Positions 24,466 to 34,341 are shown, counted from the first letter of the stretch. The stretch is 64,000 nt of DNA from Microbulbifer sp. MKSA007 (GCA_032615215.1 CP128433.1:1323501-1387500), one strand, 5' to 3'. The notes: generated by a model not told the origin, from the letters alone. A program made the numbers and translations.

Positions 24466-25671
24466 ATGAACTCAGGCTTTATAAAAATGGCGTTGATCCT
24501 GGGGCTTTTGAGCTCTGTTGGTCCTATGGCCATTGATATGTATCTGCCTGCATTACCTGCGATGACAAAGGCCCTCGACACCTCAACCCAGGTCGCGTCC
24601 TATACGCTGATGGCCTATTTTATTGCGTTCGGGGTGTGTCAGATTTTTTATGGCCCCGCTTCCGATATGTTTGGCCGCAAACCGCCGCTCTATTTTGGTT
24701 TGCTGGTTTTTACTTTCGCATCTATTTGTTGTGCCCTGGCAACCACTATCGAGTGGTTAATTGCCTTTCGCTTCCTGCAAGGAGTGGGTGCCGCCTCAGT
24801 AATGTCGATTCCCCGAGCAATAATTCGAGATTCTTATACGGGTACTCAAGCAACTCGCCTTCTTACCACAGCAATTCTTGTCCTTTCAATTTCTCCTATG
24901 TTGGCGCCATTAATTGGTAGTCTGCTATTAATTTCGTTTGGTTGGCGCAGCATATTTTGGGGGATATCCATTGCTACTTTTTTAAGTCTGATACTTGCTA
25001 TTACAAGCCTTCACGAAACCTTACCAGTGAATAAGCGCATACCATTTAAAATAGGTGCGCTGCTTGAATCTTATTCAATATTACTGCGTGACCCGATCTA
25101 TATAGGGCTTACTTGTATAGGAGGGTTTGGCTTCGCCAGTGTACTTGCTTTTTTTGCGGCAGCTTCATTCTTATATACGAATTACTACGGATTGACCCCA
25201 ACCGAATTTAGCCTCGCCTTTGCTCTGAACGCGCTAAGTTTCTTCTTGTCGAGTCAATTTTCAGCAAATTTCGGTGCCCATTTAGGGATGGTGAAGCTGG
25301 TGAAGTGGGGTGTAGTTGGATTTGTGATAAGCTCGGTGACTATGTATTTAGTGATAGAGGCCGGTTTTGATCATCTCGTACTACTGATATGCATGCTTAT
25401 CGTATGTAATATGTTTCTTGGTTTGGTTCTTCCTACGGCATTTATTCTTTCCATGGAAAGACATGGCCCTATAGCGGGAACGGCTTCTGCCCTGGCTGGT
25501 ACTATGCAGTTGTCAATCGGGGCTGTAGCTATCCTGATAACCAGTTTGGTTTTTAATGGAACACCAGAATCGCTTGCTGGGGTAATTGCGGTGTGTGGAA
25601 TTTTGGCCTTTGTGGTTTCTTGGTTGGTTTTGCGTAATGTAGTCAGTATCACAGCAGACCAGAGCGATTGA
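24466..25671 (+). CDS. Bcr/CflA family multidrug efflux MFS transporter
   Basis: 401 residues, 12 membrane helices. GPMAIDMYLPALPAM at the start (about 19-33) and the loop motif YGPASDMFGRKPPLYFG (about 62-78) are the Bcr/CflA signatures; RFLQGVGAASVMSIPRAIIRD follows. A proton-driven drug exporter (bicyclomycin/chloramphenicol type) of the inner membrane; the actual substrate is unknown. Confidence 0.9.
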   Translation: MNSGFIKMALILGLLSSVGPMAIDMYLPALPAMTKALDTSTQVASYTLMAYFIAFGVCQIFYGPASDMFGRKPPLYFGLLVFTFASICCALATTIEWLIAFRFLQGVGAASVMSIPRAIIRDSYTGTQATRLLTTAILVLSISPMLAPLIGSLLLISFGWRSIFWGISIATFLSLILAITSLHETLPVNKRIPFKIGALLESYSILLRDPIYIGLTCIGGFGFASVLAFFAAASFLYTNYYGLTPTEFSLAFALNALSFFLSSQFSANFGAHLGMVKLVKWGVVGFVISSVTMYLVIEAGFDHLVLLICMLIVCNMFLGLVLPTAFILSMERHGPIAGTASALAGTMQLSIGAVAILITSLVFNGTPESLAGVIAVCGILAFVVSWLVLRNVVSITADQSD

Positions 25672-25688
25672 GTAATACCAAAATAAAT

Positions 25689-25753
25689 TAGGGAGCCCCT
25701 GAATAACTCTGTGCCGGCATTTCACTCAGCATCGTTCGAATGATGCTGAGTGA
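25689..25753. terminator. solo MITE end followed by perfect hairpin
   Basis: TTAG + GGAGCCCCTGAATAACTC (25688-25709) is a MITE terminal repeat with one change. Just beyond it CACTCAGCATC...GATGCTGAGTG (about 25724-25753) forms an 11-bp stem that may terminate the converging efflux and VOC genes. T tracts are weak. Confidence 0.5.
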
Positions 25754-25771
25754 ACTCTGGAGTGCTTAAGA

Positions 25772-26272
25772 TCAGTAGGCACCAGCACTGTAGATCAGCT
25801 CATAGCTGTGGCTGTAAATTTCCAGAATATTGCCAAAAGGATCTTCCATATAAATCATGCGATAAGGTTTTTCACCGGGGTAGTAATAACGGGGCTCCGG
25901 CATACGTTTTTTACCTCCAGCCGCCACAATCTTATCCGCCAGTTCTTCCAGGTTGGGGTCTTGTACGCAGAAGTGAAAAATACCGGTTTTCCAGTATTCA
26001 AAATTATCTTCTGGGTTTTCCTGATTTTTAAACTGGAATAGCTCTACGCCAATCCTGTCCCCTGTCGACAAGTGAGCAATACGGAAACTACCCCAGTTTG
26101 GGCCAAATACGTCGGTGCACATTTCACCGATAGCGCTTTTGTCCTCTGTGATATCTGTGGGCTTCATAATCAGGTACCAACCAAGTACCTCGGTGTAAAA
26201 CTTCACAGCTTCTTCAAGATTCGGCACTGAAATACCGATATGAGAAAAGGTTCTCGGGTATGCGCTACTCAT
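25772..26272 (-). CDS. VOC-family (glyoxalase-like) metalloenzyme
   Basis: 166 residues. Two beta-alpha-beta-beta-beta units: FSHIGISVPNLEEAVKFYTEVLGW (about 9-32) and GIFHFCVQDPNLEELADKIVAAGG (about 96-119). Likely metal ligands are His11, Glu in GVELFQF, His100 and Glu in FGNILEIYS. Resembles lactoylglutathione lyase/dioxygenase-like VOC proteins; substrate unknown. Divergent from a LysR gene 90 bases away that probably controls it. Confidence 0.85.
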   Translation of the reverse strand: MSSAYPRTFSHIGISVPNLEEAVKFYTEVLGWYLIMKPTDITEDKSAIGEMCTDVFGPNWGSFRIAHLSTGDRIGVELFQFKNQENPEDNFEYWKTGIFHFCVQDPNLEELADKIVAAGGKKRMPEPRYYYPGEKPYRMIYMEDPFGNILEIYSHSYELIYSAGAY

Positions 26273-26362
26273 AGCTGTCTCCTTTGTTGAATGCGGTTAA
26301 GTTACAGTCTCTAATGCATTACGTATAATTATCATTTGTGATATTTTTAAGTAGCGTTCGTA

Positions 26363-27232
26363 ATGATAAGTCCAGTGTGGTTAAGAAGCTTCTGTACTTT
26401 AGCTGAAGAGGGGCACTTCACTCGTACGGCGGATCGCTTGCATATGACTCAGTCTGGGGTCAGCCAGCATATACGCAAGTTAGAGGAGCACTTAGGTGTC
26501 GCTCTGTTAGTTAGACAGGGTAAACACTTCACGCTCACTGATGCTGGTGATCGGCTCTACCGGGAAGGGCAGGGGATTATTCAGAAGCTTGCCAGCCTGG
26601 GGCAAATTGTTGGTGAAGACCCTCCCCACCGTGGGGATGTGCGAGTAATGTGCCCCGGGAGTGTGGGGCTGAAGCTCTACCCCAAGTTGTTGTCCCTGCA
26701 GAAAATCCATCAGGGTTTATCGATGAGCTGCCGTTTTGCTCCCAACCTGGATGTAGAGAAGGCCATTGCGGAAAACGGCGCTGATATTGGATTAATGACC
26801 AGCCCGCCACAAGCAGAGGAGCTTGACAGTCGGCCGGTCGCCAGTGAAAGGTTGTTGCTAGTGACGCCGGCTGAAGTAAAAACTCCTGACTGGGAGAAGC
26901 TTTTAGCGCTGGGCTACATAGGCCATCCTGACGGTATACACCATGCGAGTCTATTATTGGGAGCAAACTTCCCGCAATTTAGAAGTCTTGAAGCTTTTCA
27001 ACAAAAAGGGTTTTCCAATCAGATCAGTTTAATACTGGAGCCCGTTAGTATGGGATTGGGTTTCACAGTTTTACCTGCCTATGCGGTAAGTGCATTTCGA
27101 AAGCCGAAATTGATTAAGGCACATAGCCTTGAAAATCCTGTTAGTGAGACACTATATTTGGCGCTTAGGCGCACTCAACTTGTACCCGCCAGAGTCAGGT
27201 TTATTATTGGTGAAATGGAGAAATGGCTTTAA
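26363..27232 (+). CDS. LysR family transcriptional regulator
   Basis: 289 residues. N-terminal winged helix LRSFCTLAEEGHFTRTADRLHMTQSGVSQHIRKLEEHLG (about 8-46) and a substrate-binding domain. Divergent from the VOC gene, the classical LysR arrangement; the 90-base spacer contains the AT-rich TTACGTATAATTATCATT where it may bind. Its last codons overlap the next gene by 10 bases, linking its expression to the exported deaminase. Confidence 0.9.
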   Translation: MISPVWLRSFCTLAEEGHFTRTADRLHMTQSGVSQHIRKLEEHLGVALLVRQGKHFTLTDAGDRLYREGQGIIQKLASLGQIVGEDPPHRGDVRVMCPGSVGLKLYPKLLSLQKIHQGLSMSCRFAPNLDVEKAIAENGADIGLMTSPPQAEELDSRPVASERLLLVTPAEVKTPDWEKLLALGYIGHPDGIHHASLLLGANFPQFRSLEAFQQKGFSNQISLILEPVSMGLGFTVLPAYAVSAFRKPKLIKAHSLENPVSETLYLALRRTQLVPARVRFIIGEMEKWL

Positions 27233-28098
27233 TCGGGCTCCTAAGTATCAAAAAGCTGAACAGTTTTGGTAAAAATACCGGGTTGCTTCGCTTCCTGCTA
27301 TTTTGGGCTCTATCACAACTTTCTCTTGTGGGAATAGCTGAAGCTGAGAGTGTTAAGGATGAGCAAGATAAAATACTGATGTTGTTGGCTTATTCTATAG
27401 TATTCCAGGACTGGGTCAGACCTACTGATAAAAATAAAAGAGGCCATAATATTGGTGCGGTTTTATTTGATAATGATGCCAGGAAGATAGTCGGGGCCCA
27501 ACTAAATTCAGTTTTGCGTTGCGATGACAAAACTCAACACGCTGAAGTGCGTTTAATGCAGCAGTGTCTATCAGAAAAATGTCTCGGAGAAAAAAGCCAA
27601 TATTTGACCAAGGCCAATGTTACGATCTACACATCTTTAGAGCCCTGTATGATGTGTAGCGGAATGATGATTTTTTTGGGCGTTTCAGGTGTTGTATACG
27701 GGCAAACTGATCCAGACTATGGTCAAAGTATCGAACGACTTAAGCAAAGCTTTGACAAAAATTGTGGCTATGAGCATTCTCAGTGTATCGTAGATAAACC
27801 GGGAAATTATTACACTCGCCGTATAACTTCAGAACCATCGAAGCTTTTACAGAAAGAGAAGCTGGATGGGGCTTACTTTAATTATGAATTACTACATGGA
27901 GACTATATTGTTAGCTTCCTATTGAGTGACGATGCTAAAGAAATTTATCAGGAAGCTTTTCGGAACTTCAAAAACCTGGATATTAGGCATAAGGAAAATC
28001 GGTCTATATATCGCCAAGCACTTTCAACCCTAAAACAGCTGGAAAATGGTGAACTGCAGTTGGGTTACTGTCCATCCTGGCAGTCGCACCATCACTAA
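27223..28098 (+). CDS. exported deaminase-fold zinc protein
   Basis: 291 residues. A signal peptide-like segment (LLRFLLFWALSQLSLVGIAEAES, split here as LLRFLLFWALS + QLSLVGIAEAES, ending about residue 44) precedes a cytidine/CMP deaminase-type core: THAEVRLMQQ (His/Glu, about 106-115) and SLEPCMMCSGMM (Cys pair, about 142-153). A further 130 residues with several Cys follow. Most deaminases of this fold are cytoplasmic nucleoside or tRNA enzymes, so a secreted form is unusual; secreted relatives include polymorphic-toxin deaminases. It overlaps the LysR gene. Substrate unknown. Confidence 0.7.
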   Translation: MALIGLLSIKKLNSFGKNTGLLRFLLFWALSQLSLVGIAEAESVKDEQDKILMLLAYSIVFQDWVRPTDKNKRGHNIGAVLFDNDARKIVGAQLNSVLRCDDKTQHAEVRLMQQCLSEKCLGEKSQYLTKANVTIYTSLEPCMMCSGMMIFLGVSGVVYGQTDPDYGQSIERLKQSFDKNCGYEHSQCIVDKPGNYYTRRITSEPSKLLQKEKLDGAYFNYELLHGDYIVSFLLSDDAKEIYQEAFRNFKNLDIRHKENRSIYRQALSTLKQLENGELQLGYCPSWQSHHH

Positions 28099-28106
28099 CT
28101 TTTCGA

Positions 28107-29009
28107 CTATTGGTTTAGAGCTTTTCGAGCATGTTCTGTGAGGTTGATAGTGATCTCTTTAATCAATTTCGATTTTAAGTTCCAAACATGCCAGTAAAGA
28201 GGAATCTTCAAATACTGGTCTTCAGCGAGTTTCACCAACTTTCCACTTTTTAGCAGGCTGGCGATCTGAATATCTGGCGCCATTCCCCAACCCAGCCCCA
28301 GAGTTAAGAAACTGAGGAAGCTCTTTGAAGAGGGGATTTCATGAGATGGGTACTGACCGGTCTCCACGCCCCAAAACTGTTTAAGGTAACGACTCTGCAA
28401 TTGATCCTTATAGTTGAACTCCAATGTGGGAGCGTAGTGGAGCTCTTCAACCTTAATCGGGTCTGAAAAAAACTTCTTCTTAAAAGCCTTGGTGCATACC
28501 GGGTAATAGGCCATATGACCGAGCAGTACCGATTGGCAGCCCTGGAGGTTACTGGTTGTTGAACTGATACAGCCAATGACTTCACCATTCTTCAGCAGTT
28601 CATGGGTAGCGTCCTGATCGTCAACCTTTAGATCCACGAGCAACTGCTGGGATCGAATCAATGGTGTGATGGCAGCCAGGAACCAGGTATCCAAACTATC
28701 TGCATTCAGTGCGATACGAACCTTATTCTGGTTGCTATAGCGGGTCTTGCCCCCCTCTGGATCGATATCAGTGAGAAGCTCTTGTTGTAACAAGTGCATT
28801 TGCTGGTAGTACCCCAACACTTTGAGGCCGGCTTCAGTGGGCCGCAAAGGGTTGGAGCGTATCAATAGGGCTTGGCCAACCTGGCTTTCTAAGGCTTTGA
28901 TTCGTTGGGAAATCGCAGACTGGCTGACATGGAGTAGGGCGGCAGCCTTGTCAAAACTGCGCTCCTCTATGACAAAGGCAAAGGCCTGGAGTTGCTTTAG
29001 GTCTAGCAT
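28107..29009 (-). CDS. argP: ArgP-type LysR regulator
   Basis: 300 residues. Begins MLDLKQLQAFAFVIEERSFDKAAALLHVSQSAISQRIKALE (shown in parts in the family), and the order LIRSNPLRPTEAG and GLGWGMAPD follow ArgP/IciA. ArgP activates argO in response to arginine or lysine. Divergent from the LysE/ArgO-like exporter across a 130-base promoter region, the same arrangement as argP-argO in other bacteria. Confidence 0.87.
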   Translation of the reverse strand: MLDLKQLQAFAFVIEERSFDKAAALLHVSQSAISQRIKALESQVGQALLIRSNPLRPTEAGLKVLGYYQQMHLLQQELLTDIDPEGGKTRYSNQNKVRIALNADSLDTWFLAAITPLIRSQQLLVDLKVDDQDATHELLKNGEVIGCISSTTSNLQGCQSVLLGHMAYYPVCTKAFKKKFFSDPIKVEELHYAPTLEFNYKDQLQSRYLKQFWGVETGQYPSHEIPSSKSFLSFLTLGLGWGMAPDIQIASLLKSGKLVKLAEDQYLKIPLYWHVWNLKSKLIKEITINLTEHARKALNQ

Positions 29010-29139
29010 AAGAATTTCTTATGAGGGATCAGTATAATTAAGTTTACTTATTCTAGTTTGACTCTTAATCTCGCGCCACTATTAAGGCCCGCAGCCCTGC
29101 GGGCACTTCCAAATTAGAGAATGAAACACAGGAGGCATC

Positions 29140-29760
29140 GTGTTCTCAGGGTTGTTGCTGGCGCCGCTCGCAAAAGGTTTTTTGACTACCATCAGTTTGA
29201 TTATGGCGATCGGAGCGCAGAATGCGTTTCTGCTGACGCAGAGTATCCGTCGACAATATCACTTTAGTATCGCGGCTTTATGCGTACTGATGGATATTGC
29301 CTTGATCACAGGCGGCGTGTTCCTGGTTGCAAACCTCGCACAAGCGGGTGGCGACTGGATGATCTGGCTGACCTGGCTCGGTGCTGCTTTCCTGTTCTCC
29401 TACGGTGCTATAGCTTTCCGTTCGGCCTTCACTAATAAAGGTCTTGGAGAGCAAAAAGAGTGGATGAAATCCCGCCGCTCTGCCTTGATTACCGCGGTAG
29501 CCTTAACCCTGCTTAATCCACACGCGTATGTGGACACGGTTGTACTGATTGGCTCAGTAGGGGCGCAGTATGCTGGCAATGGAACCTGGTTTTTTGTGCT
29601 GGGGGCATGTAGTGCATCCCTGCTATGGTTCACCCTTCTTTCAGTGGGTGGCAGCATGATGCAGCCGCTATTTAAGAACCCCAGAACCTGGCAGGTACTC
29701 GATGTACTGGTGGGCATTATGATGTGGACTATTGCTATCAGCTTGTTGTGGGCGCAGTAG
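29140..29760 (+). CDS. argO: LysE/ArgO family amino-acid exporter
   Basis: 206 residues, about six membrane helices. LTTISLIMAIGAQNAFLLTQSIRRQ (family start, includes the conserved GAQNAF, about 23-28) and LLNPHAYVDTVVLIG (about 126-140) are LysE/ArgO hallmarks. Exports arginine and/or lysine. GTG start with GGAGG 5 bases before it. Regulated by the divergent ArgP-like protein. Confidence 0.9.
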   Translation: MFSGLLLAPLAKGFLTTISLIMAIGAQNAFLLTQSIRRQYHFSIAALCVLMDIALITGGVFLVANLAQAGGDWMIWLTWLGAAFLFSYGAIAFRSAFTNKGLGEQKEWMKSRRSALITAVALTLLNPHAYVDTVVLIGSVGAQYAGNGTWFFVLGACSASLLWFTLLSVGGSMMQPLFKNPRTWQVLDVLVGIMMWTIAISLLWAQ

Positions 29761-29779
29761 ACACTCGATAACGGCTGCT

Positions 29780-29819
29780 AAAAATAGCTGTAGACTAATA
29801 AGTCTACGGCTATTTTTTT
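29780..29819 (+). terminator. rho-independent terminator after argO
   Basis: AATAGCTGTAGACT-AATA-AGTCTACGGCTATT stem followed by TTTTT, 20 bases past the stop. Arms of 14 bases with one mismatch pair. Confidence 0.9.
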
Positions 29820-29857
29820 GCTTCCAGGCCCTTAACTTATTCCTATAGTTTTCCACA

Positions 29858-30964
29858 CTAACTCTCCCTTAACATTCCCCCTGACCTGTTTAACCCACCA
29901 TTTCGATTGCTCAAAAAGCGCCCAAATTGCATACAGGGCCTCTCCACCAACCAATAAATGGCTGCTGCCAGAGCAAAGCTAAGTAGTGTTACTGCCACAA
30001 GAAACGTGGATAGAGAAATACTTGTAAACCCTTGCCCCCAAGGTTGGCTTATGACCCAGCTGCCGAAAAAGACAACGACTAAATGAAACAGGTAAGTGGA
30101 GTAGCTGATAGTCCCCAGAGCTACTAAATGCCGTATTGGCTTTAGTGGAAGTAATACAAAAACAAGGAAGATAGCTAAAGCGATGAAATGAGATGAGAAA
30201 AAACGGAGGGGAGTTTCGCTGATCGACCTACCTAATAGGTGCATGGCCATAACGAGTAGTGGTATCGAGAAAGTCGAAACCAAGCCCCAAAGCATGTAAC
30301 GATAACCGCGCCTTGTTTCGTAGCAATACCTGATCAGGGTTCCGCAGAACATAACTGCGATAGCAAAGGGGAGGTAAGTAGTGGTGGCGGGAAGCTGGGA
30401 TATTGGAGTCGATGATTGCCCTAAAAGTTGCATGCTGATAAATACCGATAGTGCCCCCCAGCACACTAAGAGTAGGTACCTGGGATTCCCTAGTAGTCGA
30501 AGGGAGAACATCAGTGCGCAGAGACAGTAAAAAAGCAGTTCTGCAGTAAGAGTCCAATATAGAATCTGAACACTTTCAAACCCTATAAGACCTTGCAGCA
30601 TTGTGGTATTGGCAAGAATGGTAGATGCAGAGAATGTTCGGTCAGCGAGCAACCATGTAAGTCCGATAATTGCAGTCAGAGATAACCAGTAAGTGGGATA
30701 CAAGCGGAAGAAGCGGCGGATAGCAAAGCTCTTGAGAGTACGGTTAGATGCAAGAAGACTGTGGGGAATGACAAAGCCGGATATTAGGAAAAAACAAAGT
30801 ACTCCTATCCGGCCAAAATCCAGTTGACTGATAAATTCAGCCAGAGCCGAGCCGTGCTGGGCGATGGATGGGTTGCGGATAAATACTTCACTACTGTGTT
30901 GCCAGACAACCAAAGTTGCAGCTAGCCCCCGTAGCACATCGAGATTAAGAAGGCGTGTGTTCAT
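29858..30964 (-). CDS. acyltransferase family 3 (OafA/YrhL-like) membrane protein
   Basis: 368 residues with 10 or so membrane helices. N-terminal LDVLRGLAATLVVWQHSSEVF carries the R-x10-H signature (Arg12, His23), and CFFLISGFVIPHSLL and FAIRRFFRLYPTYW follow. Such enzymes O-acetylate or succinylate surface polysaccharides or lipids. The C-terminus ends in VERPCMQFGRFL. No glycan cluster nearby to define the substrate. Confidence 0.88.
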   Translation of the reverse strand: MNTRLLNLDVLRGLAATLVVWQHSSEVFIRNPSIAQHGSALAEFISQLDFGRIGVLCFFLISGFVIPHSLLASNRTLKSFAIRRFFRLYPTYWLSLTAIIGLTWLLADRTFSASTILANTTMLQGLIGFESVQILYWTLTAELLFYCLCALMFSLRLLGNPRYLLLVCWGALSVFISMQLLGQSSTPISQLPATTTYLPFAIAVMFCGTLIRYCYETRRGYRYMLWGLVSTFSIPLLVMAMHLLGRSISETPLRFFSSHFIALAIFLVFVLLPLKPIRHLVALGTISYSTYLFHLVVVFFGSWVISQPWGQGFTSISLSTFLVAVTLLSFALAAAIYWLVERPCMQFGRFLSNRNGGLNRSGGMLRES

Positions 30965-31141
30965 TACCGATGGACCATACCCTTGGTCAGTGTACTTTCA
31001 TTCCGCCCAGAATATGATAACTATGCCTCTTGCAAAAGCCTGAGAGCTGAGAATTGTCAAGAAGAAAGGTAATAGTTGTCTGTATTTGCTGTGTACTAGT
31101 CTAGACCCAAGCATCTTAGTGATGATTGATTAACGGTAGCG

Positions 31142-32306
31142 CTATCCATTTTTTTTGAGCCTCTCGACGACTTGATCAATCTCGGCTTTATTCTCCCTGA
31201 TAAGTCTGTCTGATAAAACTTTTAGCTTATTACTTGCCTTGTAGTCAAACGGGTCAACATATGGATTTACAAGTTCAACATTGAAATAATTATAATTAAT
31301 CCGTCCCTCAGGAGTGAGAGATTTCGCAATTTCCAGTGTATATAACTGTTGATTATCCATAGACCTTTGTACGTTTGAAATTAGGTCTTGGATCCAGTTA
31401 ATTTGCCCCCAGTTTTTTAGGCTTCTATAGTCAGTTTCCGTGGTAGCTAGTGGTTGCGTGCCAGCCCCAAGGACTAGTACATAATAGTTTTTTCCGGGGA
31501 ACTCCCTGATAATATCACGTAATACAATACTGGTGGGATTGTTAGCGTCTACGCCAGCATCGGCATAATACTGATGATGTATGTCTTGTCCGGTAGTCAT
31601 AAAATCGACGGGGGGAATACTGTTTCCGCGCTAGCTGCGGCTGTAACTAATTGGTAGAGTGTATTGGTGGGTAGCTTAGTAATTGCCTCGCCACGATTCT
31701 TGAATAATTGAAGCTGGCCCATGTGAATATTGAGGGAGGGGATGATGACGTAGTTTTTCAGGCTCGTAAATTTTAATTTGTCAGTGAAATTTTTTTCCAT
31801 GGTTTCGCTTAAGCGATCACCGCTAAAGCGGGGGAGATAAAACCATTAAAGGTTAGTAATTTGTGATACCAAGGTACGGAGAATACGTATCTGCTATCTT
31901 TTTTATAAATATTAATGATTTTATCACTTTGAGATTTTAGGTTTTCAGTTCCTGGGTGATCATCTTCAAATGATTCTTGGGTCACATTGAGACCAGTAGC
32001 GATGATGGCACCAGTGGATACTCCACTAAAGACATCAAACAATTCATCAATAGGTTTGCCGGTCTGTTCTTCGATATGTTGAATAACATAGAGTGGTATC
32101 AAACCACGTATTCCACCGCCATCTATGATAAGGATGTTGATAGTATCTTTGTCTTTAAGGGAAGCATTACTTTTGATGAACTCTTTTGTAACAGGGTGGG
32201 CATCAAACCGAATACTTTGGGTCAGTCGGTAATTGTAGACGTACACCAAGCCTAAAAACGCTATGATAATTAGTATGGTGAAGGCTGACGCTAGCCGAAG
32301 TTTCAT
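31142..32306 (-). pseudogene. patatin-like phospholipase, split by two frameshifts
   Basis: Three consecutive minus-strand frames make one patatin. 31809-32306 has an N-terminal membrane anchor, oxyanion motif GGGIRG and nucleophile motif GVSTG. 31597-31800 continues the middle (EKNFTDKLKF..., TAAASAETVFPP), and 31142-31600 has the catalytic DAG of YYADAGVDANNPT. Joins: a C5 run near 31835 (the alternative frame reads LPRFSGDRLSET into the middle) and a C6 run near 31615 (FPP|VDFMTTG). Either a real pseudogene or two homopolymer errors. If intact, a membrane-anchored lipid acyl hydrolase of about 385 residues. Confidence 0.8.
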
Positions 32307-32831
32307 TGATCTGCCTATACTCTAAACCTTAATACAGAGAGTGTGGCAAAGTAGATAAGTTTTATTTCTTTGCGTTATTTAAAAGATACTAAAGGCTGTT
32401 TTATTGTCTTGTTTTTGGGTTGTGGCAAGGGATCAAGCAGTATAAGCGGTTTTTATCTGTAAGAGGGGGCGTAATTTCTATTCTCTGAGGCTCTTACGGG
32501 AAATTTCACTATCTTTACAGCGAAAAGCACATAAAGTAATCTGATGACTGAAAGCCCAGGTAGTGAACAGTAATTTAATGGAACTCTCCCAAGTCGGTGG
32601 CTGAAGCCTGCACATTTCCCTAGGATTTCAATTTACTGGCTTGATATAAGTATTGGTGGAGCGCTAAATATTATAAGCTGGTCGGCAATCAGGAAACCAT
32701 TTAGTCTACTGGATGCTGTCTCTGAGTGTGGCTGATACACAAAGTATCCGCAAGGTTGAATGGTTATAAGTTATCAATGAGCTAGTGAATGAAAACCCGC
32801 GAGCCTAGCCAAAATTGATTAGAGTGAAAGG
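32307..32831. other. intergenic region, no gene seen
   Basis: About 525 bases without a supported ORF. The part next to the patatin probably holds its promoter. No repeat recognised. Confidence 0.4.
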
Positions 32832-32852
32832 GGCCCACCCCGAAGGGTGGGA
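32832..32852 (-). terminator. terminator of the cytochrome c peroxidase gene
   Basis: Minus strand: CCCACCC-TTCG-GGGTGGG with a UUCG tetraloop, followed by CCCCTTTCACTCT; the T tract is short. It starts 6 bases after the stop. Confidence 0.6.
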
Positions 32853-32858
32853 AATAGT

Positions 32859-33878
32859 TTAATGAGCTTGATGTTCTAAAGCGTTTAGGAAAGTTGCAAT
32901 ATCATCTACTTGTTGTGTGCTTAATTTCTGTCCCAATTGGTACCAAGCCATATCGTAAATTGCCTGCTCGATGGTTTCTACACGCCCGTCGTGGAAGTAA
33001 GGAGCGCTTCTGCTTACGTCGCGTAACATTGGAACTTTAAACATCATTTTATCGTTTTCAAGGCCTGTAACTTTATATCGACCTAAATCTTCTTGGTGTG
33101 GATATTGGTTGACCAGCCCCATCTTCTGGTACATGTTTCCACCCAAGGTTGCGCCATTGTGGCATGCTGAACAACCAGTGTTGATAAAGGTTTGCAGGCC
33201 CTTTAACTCACTTTGTGTCATAGCCTGGTCATCACCATTTATAAAATCATCAAAACGATCATTTGTAATCAGTGTGCGCTCAAACGCAGCTATGGCTTCA
33301 GCAATATTGTCGTAAGAGATAGCATTCTCTTTACCAAAGGCGTGTTTGAAACTTTCTTGATATTCGGCAATTTTTGAAATCTTTGCCTCAACAGCCTCTT
33401 CTGAAGGCATTCCCATCTCTACAGGGTTTAGAATTGGACCTTTGGCCTGTTCCTTCAGGTCCTCTGCGCGACCATCCCAAAATTGAGCCACTTGAAATCC
33501 GGAATTCCAGACCGTTGGAGAGTTTCGATCACCCTTGGTACCAGGTAAAGCTCCCGGTGATGTCGCTTCATTGTCGACACCCGAGCCGTTGTAGTTCCCT
33601 ACTTGATGGCAGCTGTTACAGGACTGGCTATCATTGACTGAAAGCCGTTCGTCCATGAACAGTGTTCTTCCAAGCTCAACCATCGCTGGGGTGTCATTCT
33701 CACTGCCTGGCATAGTTTCTGAGAGAGTGCCGAACATAATTTTTGATTGTTGACGTAATTGATTTATATCAACTTCGGCCGTTGCCGATACAGTTGTTGA
33801 TAGCAAGCTTGCTGCCGCTATCAAGCCGCCAACGATTGGAAGCTTTAGATCTCTTTTCGAAAAAATTTTCTTAATCAC
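32859..33878 (-). CDS. di-heme cytochrome c peroxidase (CcpA/MauG family)
   Basis: 339 residues from a GTG start (GGGAGAGA 8 bases before); an ATG 8 codons upstream has no ribosome site. Signal peptide to about STTVSATAE, so periplasmic. Two c-type heme motifs, CNSCH (about 85-89) and CSACH (about 238-242). Also the conserved WDGRAEDLKEQAKGPILNPVEMG and APYFHDGR. Reduces hydrogen peroxide with electrons from a cytochrome or azurin. No partner genes adjacent. Confidence 0.93.
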   Translation of the reverse strand: MIKKIFSKRDLKLPIVGGLIAAASLLSTTVSATAEVDINQLRQQSKIMFGTLSETMPGSENDTPAMVELGRTLFMDERLSVNDSQSCNSCHQVGNYNGSGVDNEATSPGALPGTKGDRNSPTVWNSGFQVAQFWDGRAEDLKEQAKGPILNPVEMGMPSEEAVEAKISKIAEYQESFKHAFGKENAISYDNIAEAIAAFERTLITNDRFDDFINGDDQAMTQSELKGLQTFINTGCSACHNGATLGGNMYQKMGLVNQYPHQEDLGRYKVTGLENDKMMFKVPMLRDVSRSAPYFHDGRVETIEQAIYDMAWYQLGQKLSTQQVDDIATFLNALEHQAH

Positions 33879-34341
33879 TTTGGTATCTCTCCCACATCTC
33901 AAAAAACAATGACAACTAACCTATTTTTAATCAAAGTTAGGCGGCGCCACTATATAGGGAAGCTCGTTCGGCTGATACCATGATTTAAGAAAAAAGCTGT
34001 GGAGTTTTAGAATATCCAGAATTGGTCACAAAATATTTTTTCAAATATTATTCAGAACTTGGCCTATACATTGAATGCACTGGATTTGGCGAGATTGAAG
34101 TCTTGCTATTTACCTTTAAAAATTGCAGGACAATTTCTGAGATGGCGAGGAAGTGTAGGGTTTAGGGGATAGCTATCAGAATCTCCAAAGAGAAATGATT
34201 CGTATTTCTGCTAGCCGGTTGGTGGTGTAATATCTACTCGAAGATTAAAGACTCATTAACTATCTGAATGTGGTTAATTTTTTAGGTAGGACCTTTAGGT
34301 TTTAGGAAGCTTTTAATCTTATTGTTATATCTGGTTAACTT
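33879..34341. other. intergenic region, no gene seen
   Basis: About 460 AT-rich bases upstream of the peroxidase gene. No credible ORF, repeat or RNA recognised. Confidence 0.4.
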
